A stretch of 64,000 nucleotides of DNA from Haloarcula amylovorans. Lineage in GTDB: Archaea > Halobacteriota > Halobacteria > Halobacteriales > Haloarculaceae. Under the pieces are notes generated by a model, which was not told where the DNA came from, did no database searches, and saw only the letters and a program-made list of their open reading frames with translations. Position numbers and translations under genes: made by a program. Below are positions 42,448 to 50,418 of the stretch, one piece after another; the stretch's first letter is position 1; every line of letters starts with the position of its first letter. The DNA lies in the NCBI RefSeq assembly GCF_004681185.1, contig NZ_SRIF01000001.1, positions 992,001 to 1,056,000 of the forward strand. The letters are read 5' to 3'.

Positions 42448-44156
42448 CGTACGAACCACGAATCGACGGGGGAGTATCAGACGACGAGCGAGCGTGGTGG
42501 AAAGAGGCGGTCGTCTATCAGATCTACCCGCGGAGCTTCGCAGACAGCAACGGCGACGGTTTCGGCGATTTACCGGGGCTTATCAACCGCCTCGACTACG
42601 TGTCGTCGCTGGGCGCGGACGTCATCTGGCTCAACCCCGTCTACGACTCGCCACAACGGGACAACGGCTACGACATCAGCGACTACCAGGCCATCCACGA
42701 CGAGTACGGCACGATGGCCGACTGGGAGGATCTGCTCTCGGAGATTCACGCCCACGACATGAAACTCGTCATGGACCTCGTGGTCAATCACACGTCGATC
42801 GACCACGAGTGGTTCCAGAAGTCCCGGCAGGGCGATCCCGAATACGAGGACTACTACATCTGGCGTGAAGGCGACGGCGACGGCCCGCCGAACAACTGGC
42901 AGTCTTTCTTCGGCGGCTCGGCGTGGACCTACGACGAGGAGCGGGAGGCGTACTACCTTCACCTCTACGACACCTCCCAACCCGATCTCAACTGGGAGAA
43001 CGAGGCCGTTCGACAGGACGTCTTCGACACCATCGAGTGGTGGCTGGAGAAGGGGATCGACGGTTTCCGGATGGACGTCATCAACCTGCTCTCGAAGGCC
43101 GACGGGTTGCCAGACGGCGACCCGGACAGCGAGTGGGTCGGCTCCGAGCATTTCATCGACGGCCCGCGGATGGAGGAGTACCTCGAAGCGATGGACGAAC
43201 AGGTTCTCTCGAACTACGACGTGATGACCGTCGGGGAGATGCCGCAGTTGGGCGTCGATGAAGCGAAGTCGTACACGGGCACCGACGGACCGCTGGACAT
43301 GGCGTTTCACTTCCAGCACACCAAACTCGACTACGCGGAGAACCAGCGCTGGGCGATCGGAGAGTGGGATCTGCAGGAGTTGAAAGAGATTACTGATCGC
43401 TGGCAAAACGGCCTCGCGGAGGAGGGATGGAACGCCATCTACTGGGAGAACCACGACCAACCACGCGTCGTCTCCCGGTACGGCGACCCGGTCAACTACC
43501 GCCGGGAATCCGCGAAACTGCTCGGGACGTTTTCCTTGACGCTCTCCGGGACACCCTACATCTATCAGGGGCAGGAACTCGGGATGACGAACTCCCCGTG
43601 GACGTCGATCGCCGACATGCGGGACATCGACGCCATCAACCACGCGAAGGCGCTCCTCGAGACCGATGACTACGACGAGTACACCGACATCCAAGACACC
43701 ATCTCCTATCGGTCACGCGACAACGCCCGAACGCCGATGCAGTGGAGCCCCTCCGAGAACGCCGGGTTCACCGAGGGCGAGCCGTGGATTCAGCTCAACC
43801 CGAACTACGACACGGTCAACGTCGGCGATGCCGAGGACGACCCCGACTCCGTCCTCAACTACTATCGGCGCCTCCTCGACTTGCGGGACAGCCACGACGT
43901 GTTGGTCTACGGGGATTACTGTGACCTCTTGCCGAACCACGAGTCAGTCTACACCTATACGCGAACGCTCGACACGAACGAGGGGACCGAACGCCTGCTC
44001 GTCGTCCTCAACTTCTTCGGGGACGAGACGACCGTCGAGGTTCCCGTCGAATTCGAGACGGCGACGCTTCTGCTGTCGAACTACGACCGGGACGACGACG
44101 ACCCGACGACGGTCACGCTCGCGCCATACGAGGCCCGCGTCTACGACCTCGGTTGA
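42441..44156 (+). CDS. GH13 alpha-glucosidase, second copy
   Basis: A 571-residue GH13 enzyme, a paralogue of the preceding gene with a ~14-residue N-terminal extension. Motifs are WWKEAVVYQIYPRSFADSNG, the nucleophile in GFRMDVINLLS, the acid/base Glu in MTVGEMPQLG, and ENHDQPRVVSRYG. The segment after the acid/base Glu differs most from the first copy (MPQLGVDEAKSYTG against CVDVDVETASDYVS), so the two may prefer different linkages. It is cytoplasmic and probably co-transcribed with the first copy. It converges with gfcR. Confidence 0.93.
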   Translation: MTTYEPRIDGGVSDDERAWWKEAVVYQIYPRSFADSNGDGFGDLPGLINRLDYVSSLGADVIWLNPVYDSPQRDNGYDISDYQAIHDEYGTMADWEDLLSEIHAHDMKLVMDLVVNHTSIDHEWFQKSRQGDPEYEDYYIWREGDGDGPPNNWQSFFGGSAWTYDEEREAYYLHLYDTSQPDLNWENEAVRQDVFDTIEWWLEKGIDGFRMDVINLLSKADGLPDGDPDSEWVGSEHFIDGPRMEEYLEAMDEQVLSNYDVMTVGEMPQLGVDEAKSYTGTDGPLDMAFHFQHTKLDYAENQRWAIGEWDLQELKEITDRWQNGLAEEGWNAIYWENHDQPRVVSRYGDPVNYRRESAKLLGTFSLTLSGTPYIYQGQELGMTNSPWTSIADMRDIDAINHAKALLETDDYDEYTDIQDTISYRSRDNARTPMQWSPSENAGFTEGEPWIQLNPNYDTVNVGDAEDDPDSVLNYYRRLLDLRDSHDVLVYGDYCDLLPNHESVYTYTRTLDTNEGTERLLVVLNFFGDETTVEVPVEFETATLLLSNYDRDDDDPTTVTLAPYEARVYDLG

Positions 44157-44230
44157 GAAACGGAGTCGCGGCTGTCTCTTTCTGGTATTTCGCTGCGAAA
44201 AGTTGTCGATGCGGCCTGTTCGGCCCGACG

Positions 44231-44869
44231 TTACTCGTCGTCGTCGCTGCCGACGCGGATGACCTGCAAGAGCGAGTACACCGGGACGCCCTGTACGTCC
44301 TCGATGCCGCGTTTGTCGGCCAGCACGACGCAGGCGACGGGGTTGCCGCCCTGATCACGGATGGCCTCGACAGTCTCGGTCATCGTGTTTCCGCTAGTGA
44401 TGGTGTCGTCGACGACGTAGCAGTCGCGGTTTCGGATCTGCGCGAAGTTCCGGGAGAACGTCCCGTCGTTCGTGGCGCTGTCGTCGTCGTCCCACTGGTG
44501 TTTCGTCGGCGCGTACGTCCCGAGGTCCGTATCGAGCTCACGGGCCACGGTCGTCGCGATCGGTGCGCCGGCCTTCTCGATGCCGATGGTCAGGTCGACG
44601 TCTTCGCCCTGCTTCGAAAGGAGGTCGGCCATGGCACTGCCGACGTGGTGGAGGCGGCTGCTGTCGCGGCCGATGGCGGACCAGTCGACGTGGATGTCGT
44701 GGGGTCCGCCGGTCGGCGCGGCCTTCGGTTCGGCACCGGTTCCGCTTCGCTCTACGAGCCAACTCGCCGTCTCGCGGGAGACGTTCAGTTCGTCCGCGAT
44801 CTCCCCCTTGGAGAGGCCCCGCTCCGCGAGGTCCGCGGCGCTTTCGACGAGGTCGTCGATGTTCTTCAT
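44231..44869 (-). CDS. gfcR: GfcR-type sugar catabolism regulator (HTH plus phosphoribosyltransferase fold)
   Basis: A 212-residue protein with an N-terminal helix-turn-helix (GLSKGEIADELNVSRETASW, about residues 18-38) and a type I phosphoribosyltransferase domain carrying the PRPP-loop VVDDTITSGNTMTE. Earlier annotations call such proteins PyrE-like. In Haloferax, GfcR was shown to be an activator of glucose and fructose catabolic genes of the semi-phosphorylative Entner-Doudoroff pathway. The TATA-like TATTAAG (44893-44899, minus strand) is 27 bases before the ATG. Its place inside a sugar island with glucose dehydrogenase fits the regulatory role. Confidence 0.88.
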   Translation of the reverse strand: MKNIDDLVESAADLAERGLSKGEIADELNVSRETASWLVERSGTGAEPKAAPTGGPHDIHVDWSAIGRDSSRLHHVGSAMADLLSKQGEDVDLTIGIEKAGAPIATTVARELDTDLGTYAPTKHQWDDDDSATNDGTFSRNFAQIRNRDCYVVDDTITSGNTMTETVEAIRDQGGNPVACVVLADKRGIEDVQGVPVYSLLQVIRVGSDDDE

Positions 44870-45267
44870 ATCTCCATCTCCGAGTGGTAGGGCTTAATAG
44901 CCCATGCTCTGGGTCGGAGACGTGCCGGAAACTTTTTACAACAGTCGTTGTTACTTATCTTCGGCTGGGTCGTGTTACACGGACTGTCGTCGTTCAGTTC
45001 GGCATTTCGCCGACCCCGTGACAGCGACAGTCCGTCTCAGTCGTTCACGACCGAACGGCGTCGACGGCTCGACGGAGGGTCATCCGCCATCGCACCGACC
45101 CTTCTCTCCCCCATATCCGTCGCACCACCCGGCCCACTCTCCCCACCGACTGCCGGTTCGTCAGGCCGGTACGCATGGTTGCCACCGACCTGCGTTTCGG
45201 ACGGGATTACCCTCCCGTTCGACGCATATCTCTTGGCCGCGTTCTCATCTCACCAGCAGCGTGGCCG
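44870..45267. other. Gene-free region with an orphan palindrome
   Basis: About 400 bases between gfcR and the MITE-like element. The open frames here give non-acidic, Ser/Pro/Arg-rich translations and are not believed. It contains the gfcR promoter and one copy of the ACAAC-N4-GTTGT palindrome at 44938-44951, more than 50 bases upstream of the gfcR TATA element. No gene starts on the plus strand after it, so a gene may have been lost. Confidence 0.55.
44938..44951. promoter_or_regulatory. ACAAC-N4-GTTGT palindrome upstream of gfcR
   Basis: ACAAC-AGTC-GTTGT. On the minus strand it precedes the gfcR TATA element (44893-44899) by about 50 bases, farther than at the transporter promoters. It may still place gfcR under the same regulator, or be a leftover from a lost plus-strand gene. 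Confidence 0.5.
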
Positions 45268-45353
45268 CTATAGTACCAATTGAAACGATTCACACACCGA
45301 CCGCACCGACGCCGTGCGGTCGGGTGTGCAGTGATTTTCAATGGCTACTATAG
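45268..45353. mobile_element. 86-bp palindromic MITE-like element
   Basis: The left 39 bases beginning CTATAGTACCAATTGAAA and the right 40 bases, read in reverse complement, beginning CTATAGTAGCCATTGAAA, align along their whole length with a few mismatches and end in matching GACCGCAC. The short centre is ACCGACGCC. Almost the entire element is two terminal inverted repeats, as in miniature inverted-repeat elements mobilised by haloarchaeal insertion sequences. I see no target-site duplication. The right end supplies the last codons and stop of the gene at 45338-46165. Confidence 0.75.
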
Positions 45354-46165
45354 TCCCCGCTCGGGAAGGTATAGAGTCGCTGGTCGCAGCTCGGACAGGC
45401 GAGTACCTCGTCGGGTGTCTGCCGCGGTTTCGTATATCCGCCACAGCAAGAGACTTCCGACGTCTCGACGAGCCCCGTCCCACACACCGGACACTCTTCG
45501 AGGAACATCCGCAGTGCGCGTGCTGCGGCCAGTCGGGTCGACTCGTCGTCGAGGTAGTCCGCCAGAGCGCGGTAGGCGGCCAGTTCCGCGACGGCGACGG
45601 GCCGGGCGACCAGTTCGCCCTCGCCGGGTCCGACGACGACCCACGACCGACCCTCGGCGACGAGTGAATCGGTTTCGTCGACGTGGGGGAGCGAGCGAGT
45701 GACCTCGCGAGCCAACTCGTCGATGGAACGTCCGGCGAGCGACCGCATCTCCTCGTGCCACGGACCGTCCAGATCCTCGGCGACCAGCAGTCGGTCACCG
45801 GCAGCTTCGACGACGCCAGCCGTCACGAGTTCCTGCAGGACCGTCTCGCCATCGAGGTCCGTGGTGGCGAGCGACGCCTTCCCGTCGGCCGGCTCCGGGG
45901 GCTGCTCGTCGTGGAACCACTCGTTCGGAAGCGGCGAAGCGGCCACTACCTTCGGCGCGAACGCAGGTGTGTACGGGACGACGTACCCACGGAGGTAGAT
46001 GATCGCGACGCCGCTCGCGGCGATTAGTGTCCCCAGTACCCGCCGGTCTCGGAACCGTAGCCAGAGGGCGAACGCGCCGGCGAGAAGTAGATTCAGGACG
46101 GTACACGGCCAACATCTGTTCGAACCGGTGTGCTCTGGGCTCCGAAGAGCGTCTAACGCCGACAT
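45338..46165 (-). CDS. Unknown membrane-anchored protein with C-terminal zinc ribbon, end altered by insertion
   Basis: A 275-residue protein I do not recognise. It has two hydrophobic helices near the N-terminus (about residues 20-55), an acidic middle region with a winged-helix-like LATTDLDGETVLQELVTAGV stretch, and a C-terminal zinc-ribbon-like set of cysteines (CPVCGTG, SCCGGY, CPSC). The final residues YSSH and the stop codon are read from the right end of the palindromic element at 45268-45353, so the original C-terminus has been replaced or shortened. The start could be the ATG at 46165 or the GTG at 46168. The gene is divergent from the trmB-like regulator. Confidence 0.7.
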   Translation of the reverse strand: MSALDALRSPEHTGSNRCWPCTVLNLLLAGAFALWLRFRDRRVLGTLIAASGVAIIYLRGYVVPYTPAFAPKVVAASPLPNEWFHDEQPPEPADGKASLATTDLDGETVLQELVTAGVVEAAGDRLLVAEDLDGPWHEEMRSLAGRSIDELAREVTRSLPHVDETDSLVAEGRSWVVVGPGEGELVARPVAVAELAAYRALADYLDDESTRLAAARALRMFLEECPVCGTGLVETSEVSCCGGYTKPRQTPDEVLACPSCDQRLYTFPSGDYSSH

Positions 46166-46168
46166 CAC

Positions 46169-46523
46169 GAATAGCTCTATGACGACGGGCCATTAGCGTT
46201 CCCCCGCGGCGGGTCGTGTGGGCCGCCACCAAGATATTTAACAACAGGTGTTGTTAGATAGTGGCATGGCAGACGCGGAGTCGGCGCGTCCGGGAGACCA
46301 GTCGGCGCGGACAGCGACGACAGCACGACATTTCGCTCGGTCCGTAACCGGACCCACCCAGCCGCTGGTGACGAATCGGTCGATTCGACGGTTACGACTG
46401 CGGCACCGACGGCGTCCTGTCGTATCGAAGCGTCGAAGTATCTACGGTAATCTGCAACAGACAGGACGAGTCGGAGACGGCGCGGCGACCAACCAGCAGA
46501 TACGCACTTGACACACCCGAACA
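46169..46523. other. 355-base leader/intergenic region before trmB-like gene
   Basis: The gap holds a near-perfect palindrome (46239-46256) beside a TATA-like GATATTTA (46233-46240). Transcription from there would start near 46262 and give a leader of about 260 bases before the regulator gene at 46524. An ATG at 46266 opens an 81-codon frame to 46511. Its first half looks coding, but the second half is highly basic, while another frame of the second half (46364-46450) looks more like a haloarchaeal protein. This may be a small decayed gene. Confidence 0.4.
46239..46256. promoter_or_regulatory. Palindromic operator between zinc-ribbon gene and trmB-like gene
   Basis: TAACAACA-GG-TGTTGTTA has perfect 8-base arms and contains the ACAAC-N4-GTTGT core (46241-46254). 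It abuts the TATA-like GATATTTA, so a bound protein would block transcription from it. This is the best copy of the motif in the window and the one nearest the regulator gene, consistent with autoregulation. Confidence 0.65.
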
Positions 46524-47600
46524 ATGGACGACGACGAACTAACGACGGTACTGGAAGACGCCGGCCTCTCGCCGTATCAAGCGGAGGCCTACGTGACGTT
46601 ACTCGGGTTGGGAACGGCCTCGGCGACGGATATCGCCGAATCGTGTGACGTTCCCGATCCGCGAATTTACGACGTGCTTCGGGACCTCGAATCGAAAGGG
46701 TACATCGAGACGTTCCAGCAAGACAGTCTCACTGCGAGAGCGCGCAACCCGGACGGGGTGCTCGAAGACCTCCGCTCTCGGTCGGATAAGTACTTAAACG
46801 CCGCAGAGAGCATCGAAGATCGCTGGAATCAGCCGGAAATCTCCGACCACGAGGTCAGCATCGTCAAGCGATTCGACACTGTTCTCAACCGAGCCCGAGA
46901 ACTCATCGAAACCGCGGAGCACCAGATTCAGCTCGGGGTGAACGCCGACCAGTTCTACGAACTGGCTCCGGCGCTACACGACGCCCTCGAACGCGGCGTC
47001 AATATCAAACTATGCATCTGCACGGGTCCTGACGAGGAGATACCCGACGTGGCCGACATCGAGCGAGCGTGTACGGAGGCGCGCCACCGGAAGATCCCGT
47101 CCCCGTTTCTCGTGTTGATCGACCGAACCTGGACCTGTTTCGCGCCGCATCGCCATTCCGTCAGCGAGTACGGCGTTCTCGTCAACGACCGCACGCACAC
47201 CTACGTCTTCCACTGGTTTTTCATCACCTGCCTGTGGGAGATTTGGGAGACCGTCTACACTGAGCGGACGCCAGAGACGCCCACGTCGTACGTCGATCTC
47301 CGTCACGCTATTCGCGACATCGAACCGTTGTTGGACGAGGGGGCGACGATCTCAGCGACCGTCCGTGGCTACGATACGGACACTAACGAGCGGGTGACCC
47401 TCACTGGAACTATCGTCGAGGTGAACTACACCGGCAGTACGATGGGGCGAAAGGATCCGGTTCCGCTGGCGCAACTCGCCGGGCGAATCAGCGCGACGCT
47501 CGATGTCGACGGCGAACGATACGAGGTCGGCGGCTGGGGAGCGGTTATCGAGGAGATCGAGGCGACCCAGATAGTCGTCACCGACGTCCAACACCAGTGA
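46524..47600 (+). CDS. TrmB-family sugar-sensing transcriptional regulator
   Basis: A 358-residue TrmB-type regulator. It has an N-terminal winged helix with LSPYQAEAYVTLLGLGTASA and SCDVPDPRIYDVLRDLESKG (about residues 14-66), a short coiled coil, a PLD-like central domain, and the C-terminal TrmB ligand domain (about 255-355). Family members bind sugars and repress or activate sugar transport and glycolytic genes. It is transcribed toward a complete sugar ABC operon 234 bases downstream, and a strong palindrome lies in its own upstream region. It is the best candidate to bind the repeated ACAAC-N4-GTTGT sites. Confidence 0.9.
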   Translation: MDDDELTTVLEDAGLSPYQAEAYVTLLGLGTASATDIAESCDVPDPRIYDVLRDLESKGYIETFQQDSLTARARNPDGVLEDLRSRSDKYLNAAESIEDRWNQPEISDHEVSIVKRFDTVLNRARELIETAEHQIQLGVNADQFYELAPALHDALERGVNIKLCICTGPDEEIPDVADIERACTEARHRKIPSPFLVLIDRTWTCFAPHRHSVSEYGVLVNDRTHTYVFHWFFITCLWEIWETVYTERTPETPTSYVDLRHAIRDIEPLLDEGATISATVRGYDTDTNERVTLTGTIVEVNYTGSTMGRKDPVPLAQLAGRISATLDVDGERYEVGGWGAVIEEIEATQIVVTDVQHQ

Positions 47601-47627
47601 GCAGGGTGTTCACGAGACGCATGGAGA

Positions 47628-47644
47628 AAACTATACGATAGTTT
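47628..47644. repeat. Short inverted repeat after trmB-like gene
   Basis: AAACTAT-ACG-ATAGTTT has perfect 7-base arms, 28 bases past the regulator stop codon. It could be a weak terminator hairpin or a binding site. The AT-rich region that follows contains TATTATATAATG (about 47694-47705). Confidence 0.35.
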
Positions 47645-47771
47645 CCGCGTTTGAGCGCCCCAGAGCCGCAAACCGGTCTTTGTCATTACCGAAATATTAT
47701 ATAATGATTGTTCGATTCGGGGTGTATGTGTCAGCAATAAGTATGATTGGTAGTAGTCTCACAGGCCATTA

Positions 47772-47808
47772 ACAACACCTGTGGTTAATTATGGATAACA
47801 TTTAAGTA
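47772..47808 (+). promoter_or_regulatory. Palindromic operator and TATA before sugar transporter operon
   Basis: ACAAC-ACCT-GTGGT (47772-47785, one mismatch from GTTGT) lies within a longer TTAAC...GTTAA palindrome. TTTAAGTA starts 29 bases after its first base, at 47801, and the ATG follows at 47834. Palindrome, spacing and TATA match those before the glucosidase genes (40691-40727). Confidence 0.65.
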
Positions 47809-47833
47809 CGGTGCCGGTAATCACTGAATAGAT

Positions 47834-49360
47834 ATGCCGGAAAATGGCACGCACGACAGTGACCGATCGTCAGGCGTCTCCCGGCGTCGCTTCGTTCAAG
47901 CGGCGGGTTCGACGGGTGTCGTCGCGGGACTAGCAGGGTGTGCGGACTTCGTCGGCGGGGGCGACGGTGGCGGCGGTGGGACCGGCAACGGTTCGACCGG
48001 CGACGGAAGTTCCGGACAGGCGACGACGGTGCAGTGGGGCTTCGACCCAGTTGCTGTCCAGAACAACGGCGACGCTATCAAGCAGGCGCTTCGCGACAAC
48101 GGACTCTCACAGGACGTCGAAATTCAGTTCGTTCCGCGGGACCAAGACACGGGGAAGGCCCGGTCGAACTACAATCGGCTGTTGAGCGCCGGCGAGACGG
48201 ACCCGGACATGTTCCTGATGGACAACGGGTGGACGAACATCTTCATCCAGCGGGGACAGATTCAGAACCTCACCGAGATGCTTCCCGAGGAGATGCTCTC
48301 GACGGTCGACAACGAGTACTTCCCCGCGTTCACCGACACGGCGCGTAACCCGCAGAACGGCAACCTGTACGGCGTTCCGGTGTTCCCGGACTTCCCGACG
48401 ATGCAGTACCGGAAGGACCTCGCGGAGGAGGCCGGCTACAACCCGGACTCGGAGAACTGGGCGACAGAGCCGATAACGTGGCAGAAGTGGTCGAATATCG
48501 CGGCTGACATCTACGACAACTCCGACGTCGACTTCGGATTCACGACACAGTGGGACATCTACGAGGGGACTGCCTGCTGTACGTTCAACGAGGTCATGTC
48601 CTCGTGGGGCGGCGCGTACTTCGGCGGCCGCGAGAACCTCTTCGGCCCGGTCGGCGACCGGCCGATCACCGTAAACCAGCCCGAGGTCATCAACTCGCTG
48701 AACATGATGCGGAAGTTCGTCCACGACGAGGACTTCGGCGGCCAGTTCAGCGACTACTCCGGCGGCTTCACGCCGACCAACATCCTTGGATGGACCGAAG
48801 AATCCTCGCGTGCACCGTTCGCAGAGGGCAACGCCGCCTTCCACCGCAACTGGCCCTACTCACTCGCACTCTGTGGCCGGAACCCGGAAGAGACCGAAGA
48901 CCCAGCCCTCGGCGAGGACCTCGGTGCGATGCCGATTCCGTACTCCGTCCCCGAGAGCGAGGCGGCACAACCCGGAACCGGTGGGTCGACCGCCGCCCTC
49001 GGCGGCTGGCACATGACCGTCAACCCTAACAGCGACCAAAAGGAGGCCGTCCAGCAGGTTATTCGCGCCGCGATGCAGTCGGACTTCCAGCTCAAGCTGC
49101 TCGAGATTCAGGGATGGCTGCCGCCGCGGCCGGAGCTGTTCAACTCCGACCGGGCGCAGAACGTGCCCGTCGTCGGCCGATACATGGACACGCTCAAAGT
49201 CGCCGGCGAAAATACGATGGCGCGTCCGGTGACGGCCGTCTGGAGCAATCAGTCCAGCAAAATCGCCCAGCAGGCCAACCGCGCCGTCGGGCAGGAGGTC
49301 GCCTCAGAGCAGGCGATGCAGGCCTTACAACAGAGCCTCAAAGAGACCGAATCGTCGTAA
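47834..49360 (+). CDS. Sugar ABC transporter substrate-binding lipoprotein
   Basis: A 508-residue extracellular solute-binding protein of the trehalose/maltose (family 1) type. The leader has SRRRFVQAAG with twin arginines and lipobox LAGC, then a Gly/Ser linker before the mature domain. Family-typical segments include PDMFLMDNGW, YGVPVFPDFPTMQYRKDL and GGWHMTVNPNSDQKEA. It should capture an oligosaccharide outside the cell and deliver it to the two permeases directly downstream. The nearby cytoplasmic alpha-glucosidases suggest maltose-, trehalose- or isomaltose-type ligands. Its promoter bears the shared palindrome. Confidence 0.92.
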   Translation: MPENGTHDSDRSSGVSRRRFVQAAGSTGVVAGLAGCADFVGGGDGGGGGTGNGSTGDGSSGQATTVQWGFDPVAVQNNGDAIKQALRDNGLSQDVEIQFVPRDQDTGKARSNYNRLLSAGETDPDMFLMDNGWTNIFIQRGQIQNLTEMLPEEMLSTVDNEYFPAFTDTARNPQNGNLYGVPVFPDFPTMQYRKDLAEEAGYNPDSENWATEPITWQKWSNIAADIYDNSDVDFGFTTQWDIYEGTACCTFNEVMSSWGGAYFGGRENLFGPVGDRPITVNQPEVINSLNMMRKFVHDEDFGGQFSDYSGGFTPTNILGWTEESSRAPFAEGNAAFHRNWPYSLALCGRNPEETEDPALGEDLGAMPIPYSVPESEAAQPGTGGSTAALGGWHMTVNPNSDQKEAVQQVIRAAMQSDFQLKLLEIQGWLPPRPELFNSDRAQNVPVVGRYMDTLKVAGENTMARPVTAVWSNQSSKIAQQANRAVGQEVASEQAMQALQQSLKETESS

Positions 49361-49436
49361 GAACCGCGGGCTAGCTTTACAATAAACCTATTCGAGTATT
49401 CATTATGGAGCGTGACCCACGAGGAGGCGGGAACGG

Positions 49437-50417
49437 ATGAGCACCGAGACTGGCCGAGAGTCACAGCGCTCGGGTGCGCTGGTCGACTTGATGCGGTGGA
49501 TGGAGAACCTGAGTGACACGCAGTACGCGTACCTGCTACTGTTACCCGTGTTTCTCCTGTTGGGCATCATCGCCCTCTATCCGCTGTTGCGCACGTTCGA
49601 ACTGTCGTTGTACGCTGTTTCGACCGACCTCTCCAGTACGAGTTTCGTCGGGATCGACAACTACATTCAGTTGTTTGCCGGGGAGAAGAACCGCTTCCTA
49701 CCCGGCGGCACCACGTTCCTCCCGGCGAATCTCGAGTTCACCAGCCTGTTGAACAGCGCGCTGGTCATCACGATCCTCTTCGCCGTGGTGAGCGTCGCCT
49801 TCGAGACCATCATCGGGCTCGGGCAGGCGCTCATCCTCGACCAGGATTTCTACGGCCGGCGGTGGGTTCGCGCCGCGATCATCATCCCGTGGGCCGTGCC
49901 CATCGTCATTCAGGGGATGATCTTCTTCCTGATGTTCAACAACAACGTCGGTTTTGCCACCCCGCCGCTGGCGGACCTAGGTCTACTCGCCCCGACCAAC
50001 ACCCTGAACGACACCGCAAGTGCGGCGTTCATCATCATCGTCGCCGACATCTGGAAGACATCGGCGTTCATGGCCCTGCTTATCCTCGCCGGGTTGCAGA
50101 GCATCGACCGCGGTCTCTACGACGTGGCGAAGGTGTCGGGTGCGACCAAGTGGCAGCAGTTCAAGCTCATCACGTTCCCGTTGATCCTGCCCACCATCGG
50201 CGTCGCGGTGCTGTTCCGCTCCGTGCAGGCGATGCGCATCTACGGTATCATTCCGACGGTGTCGAGCTGTGCGGTGGTACCATCACTTTCGTGCATGGTC
50301 GTCGCGACGTTCAACACGCGTGAGGGGACCTCAGCGGCCATCGCCTTCGTCACCGCCGCCATCATCGGGGCCGTCGTAATGGGACTCATCCTGTGGCAGG
50401 GGGAGGACGCGATCTGA
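49437..50417 (+). CDS. Sugar ABC transporter permease, MalF type
   Basis: A 326-residue permease with six or so transmembrane helices, the first at residues 26-48. The cytoplasmic coupling loop is DVAKVSGATKWQQFKLITFP (EAA-like). Its ATG is preceded by GAGGAGG at a good Shine-Dalgarno distance, as expected for an internal operon gene. It is followed 1 base later by the second permease. It forms the membrane channel with that partner. Confidence 0.93.
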   Translation: MSTETGRESQRSGALVDLMRWMENLSDTQYAYLLLLPVFLLLGIIALYPLLRTFELSLYAVSTDLSSTSFVGIDNYIQLFAGEKNRFLPGGTTFLPANLEFTSLLNSALVITILFAVVSVAFETIIGLGQALILDQDFYGRRWVRAAIIIPWAVPIVIQGMIFFLMFNNNVGFATPPLADLGLLAPTNTLNDTASAAFIIIVADIWKTSAFMALLILAGLQSIDRGLYDVAKVSGATKWQQFKLITFPLILPTIGVAVLFRSVQAMRIYGIIPTVSSCAVVPSLSCMVVATFNTREGTSAAIAFVTAAIIGAVVMGLILWQGEDAI

Positions 50418-50418
50418 C

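Noticed and set aside
44948..45283. A 111-codon plus-strand frame after the palindrome near gfcR
   Set aside because: It is Ser/Pro/Arg-rich with few acidic residues, runs into the MITE-like element, and has no family resemblance.
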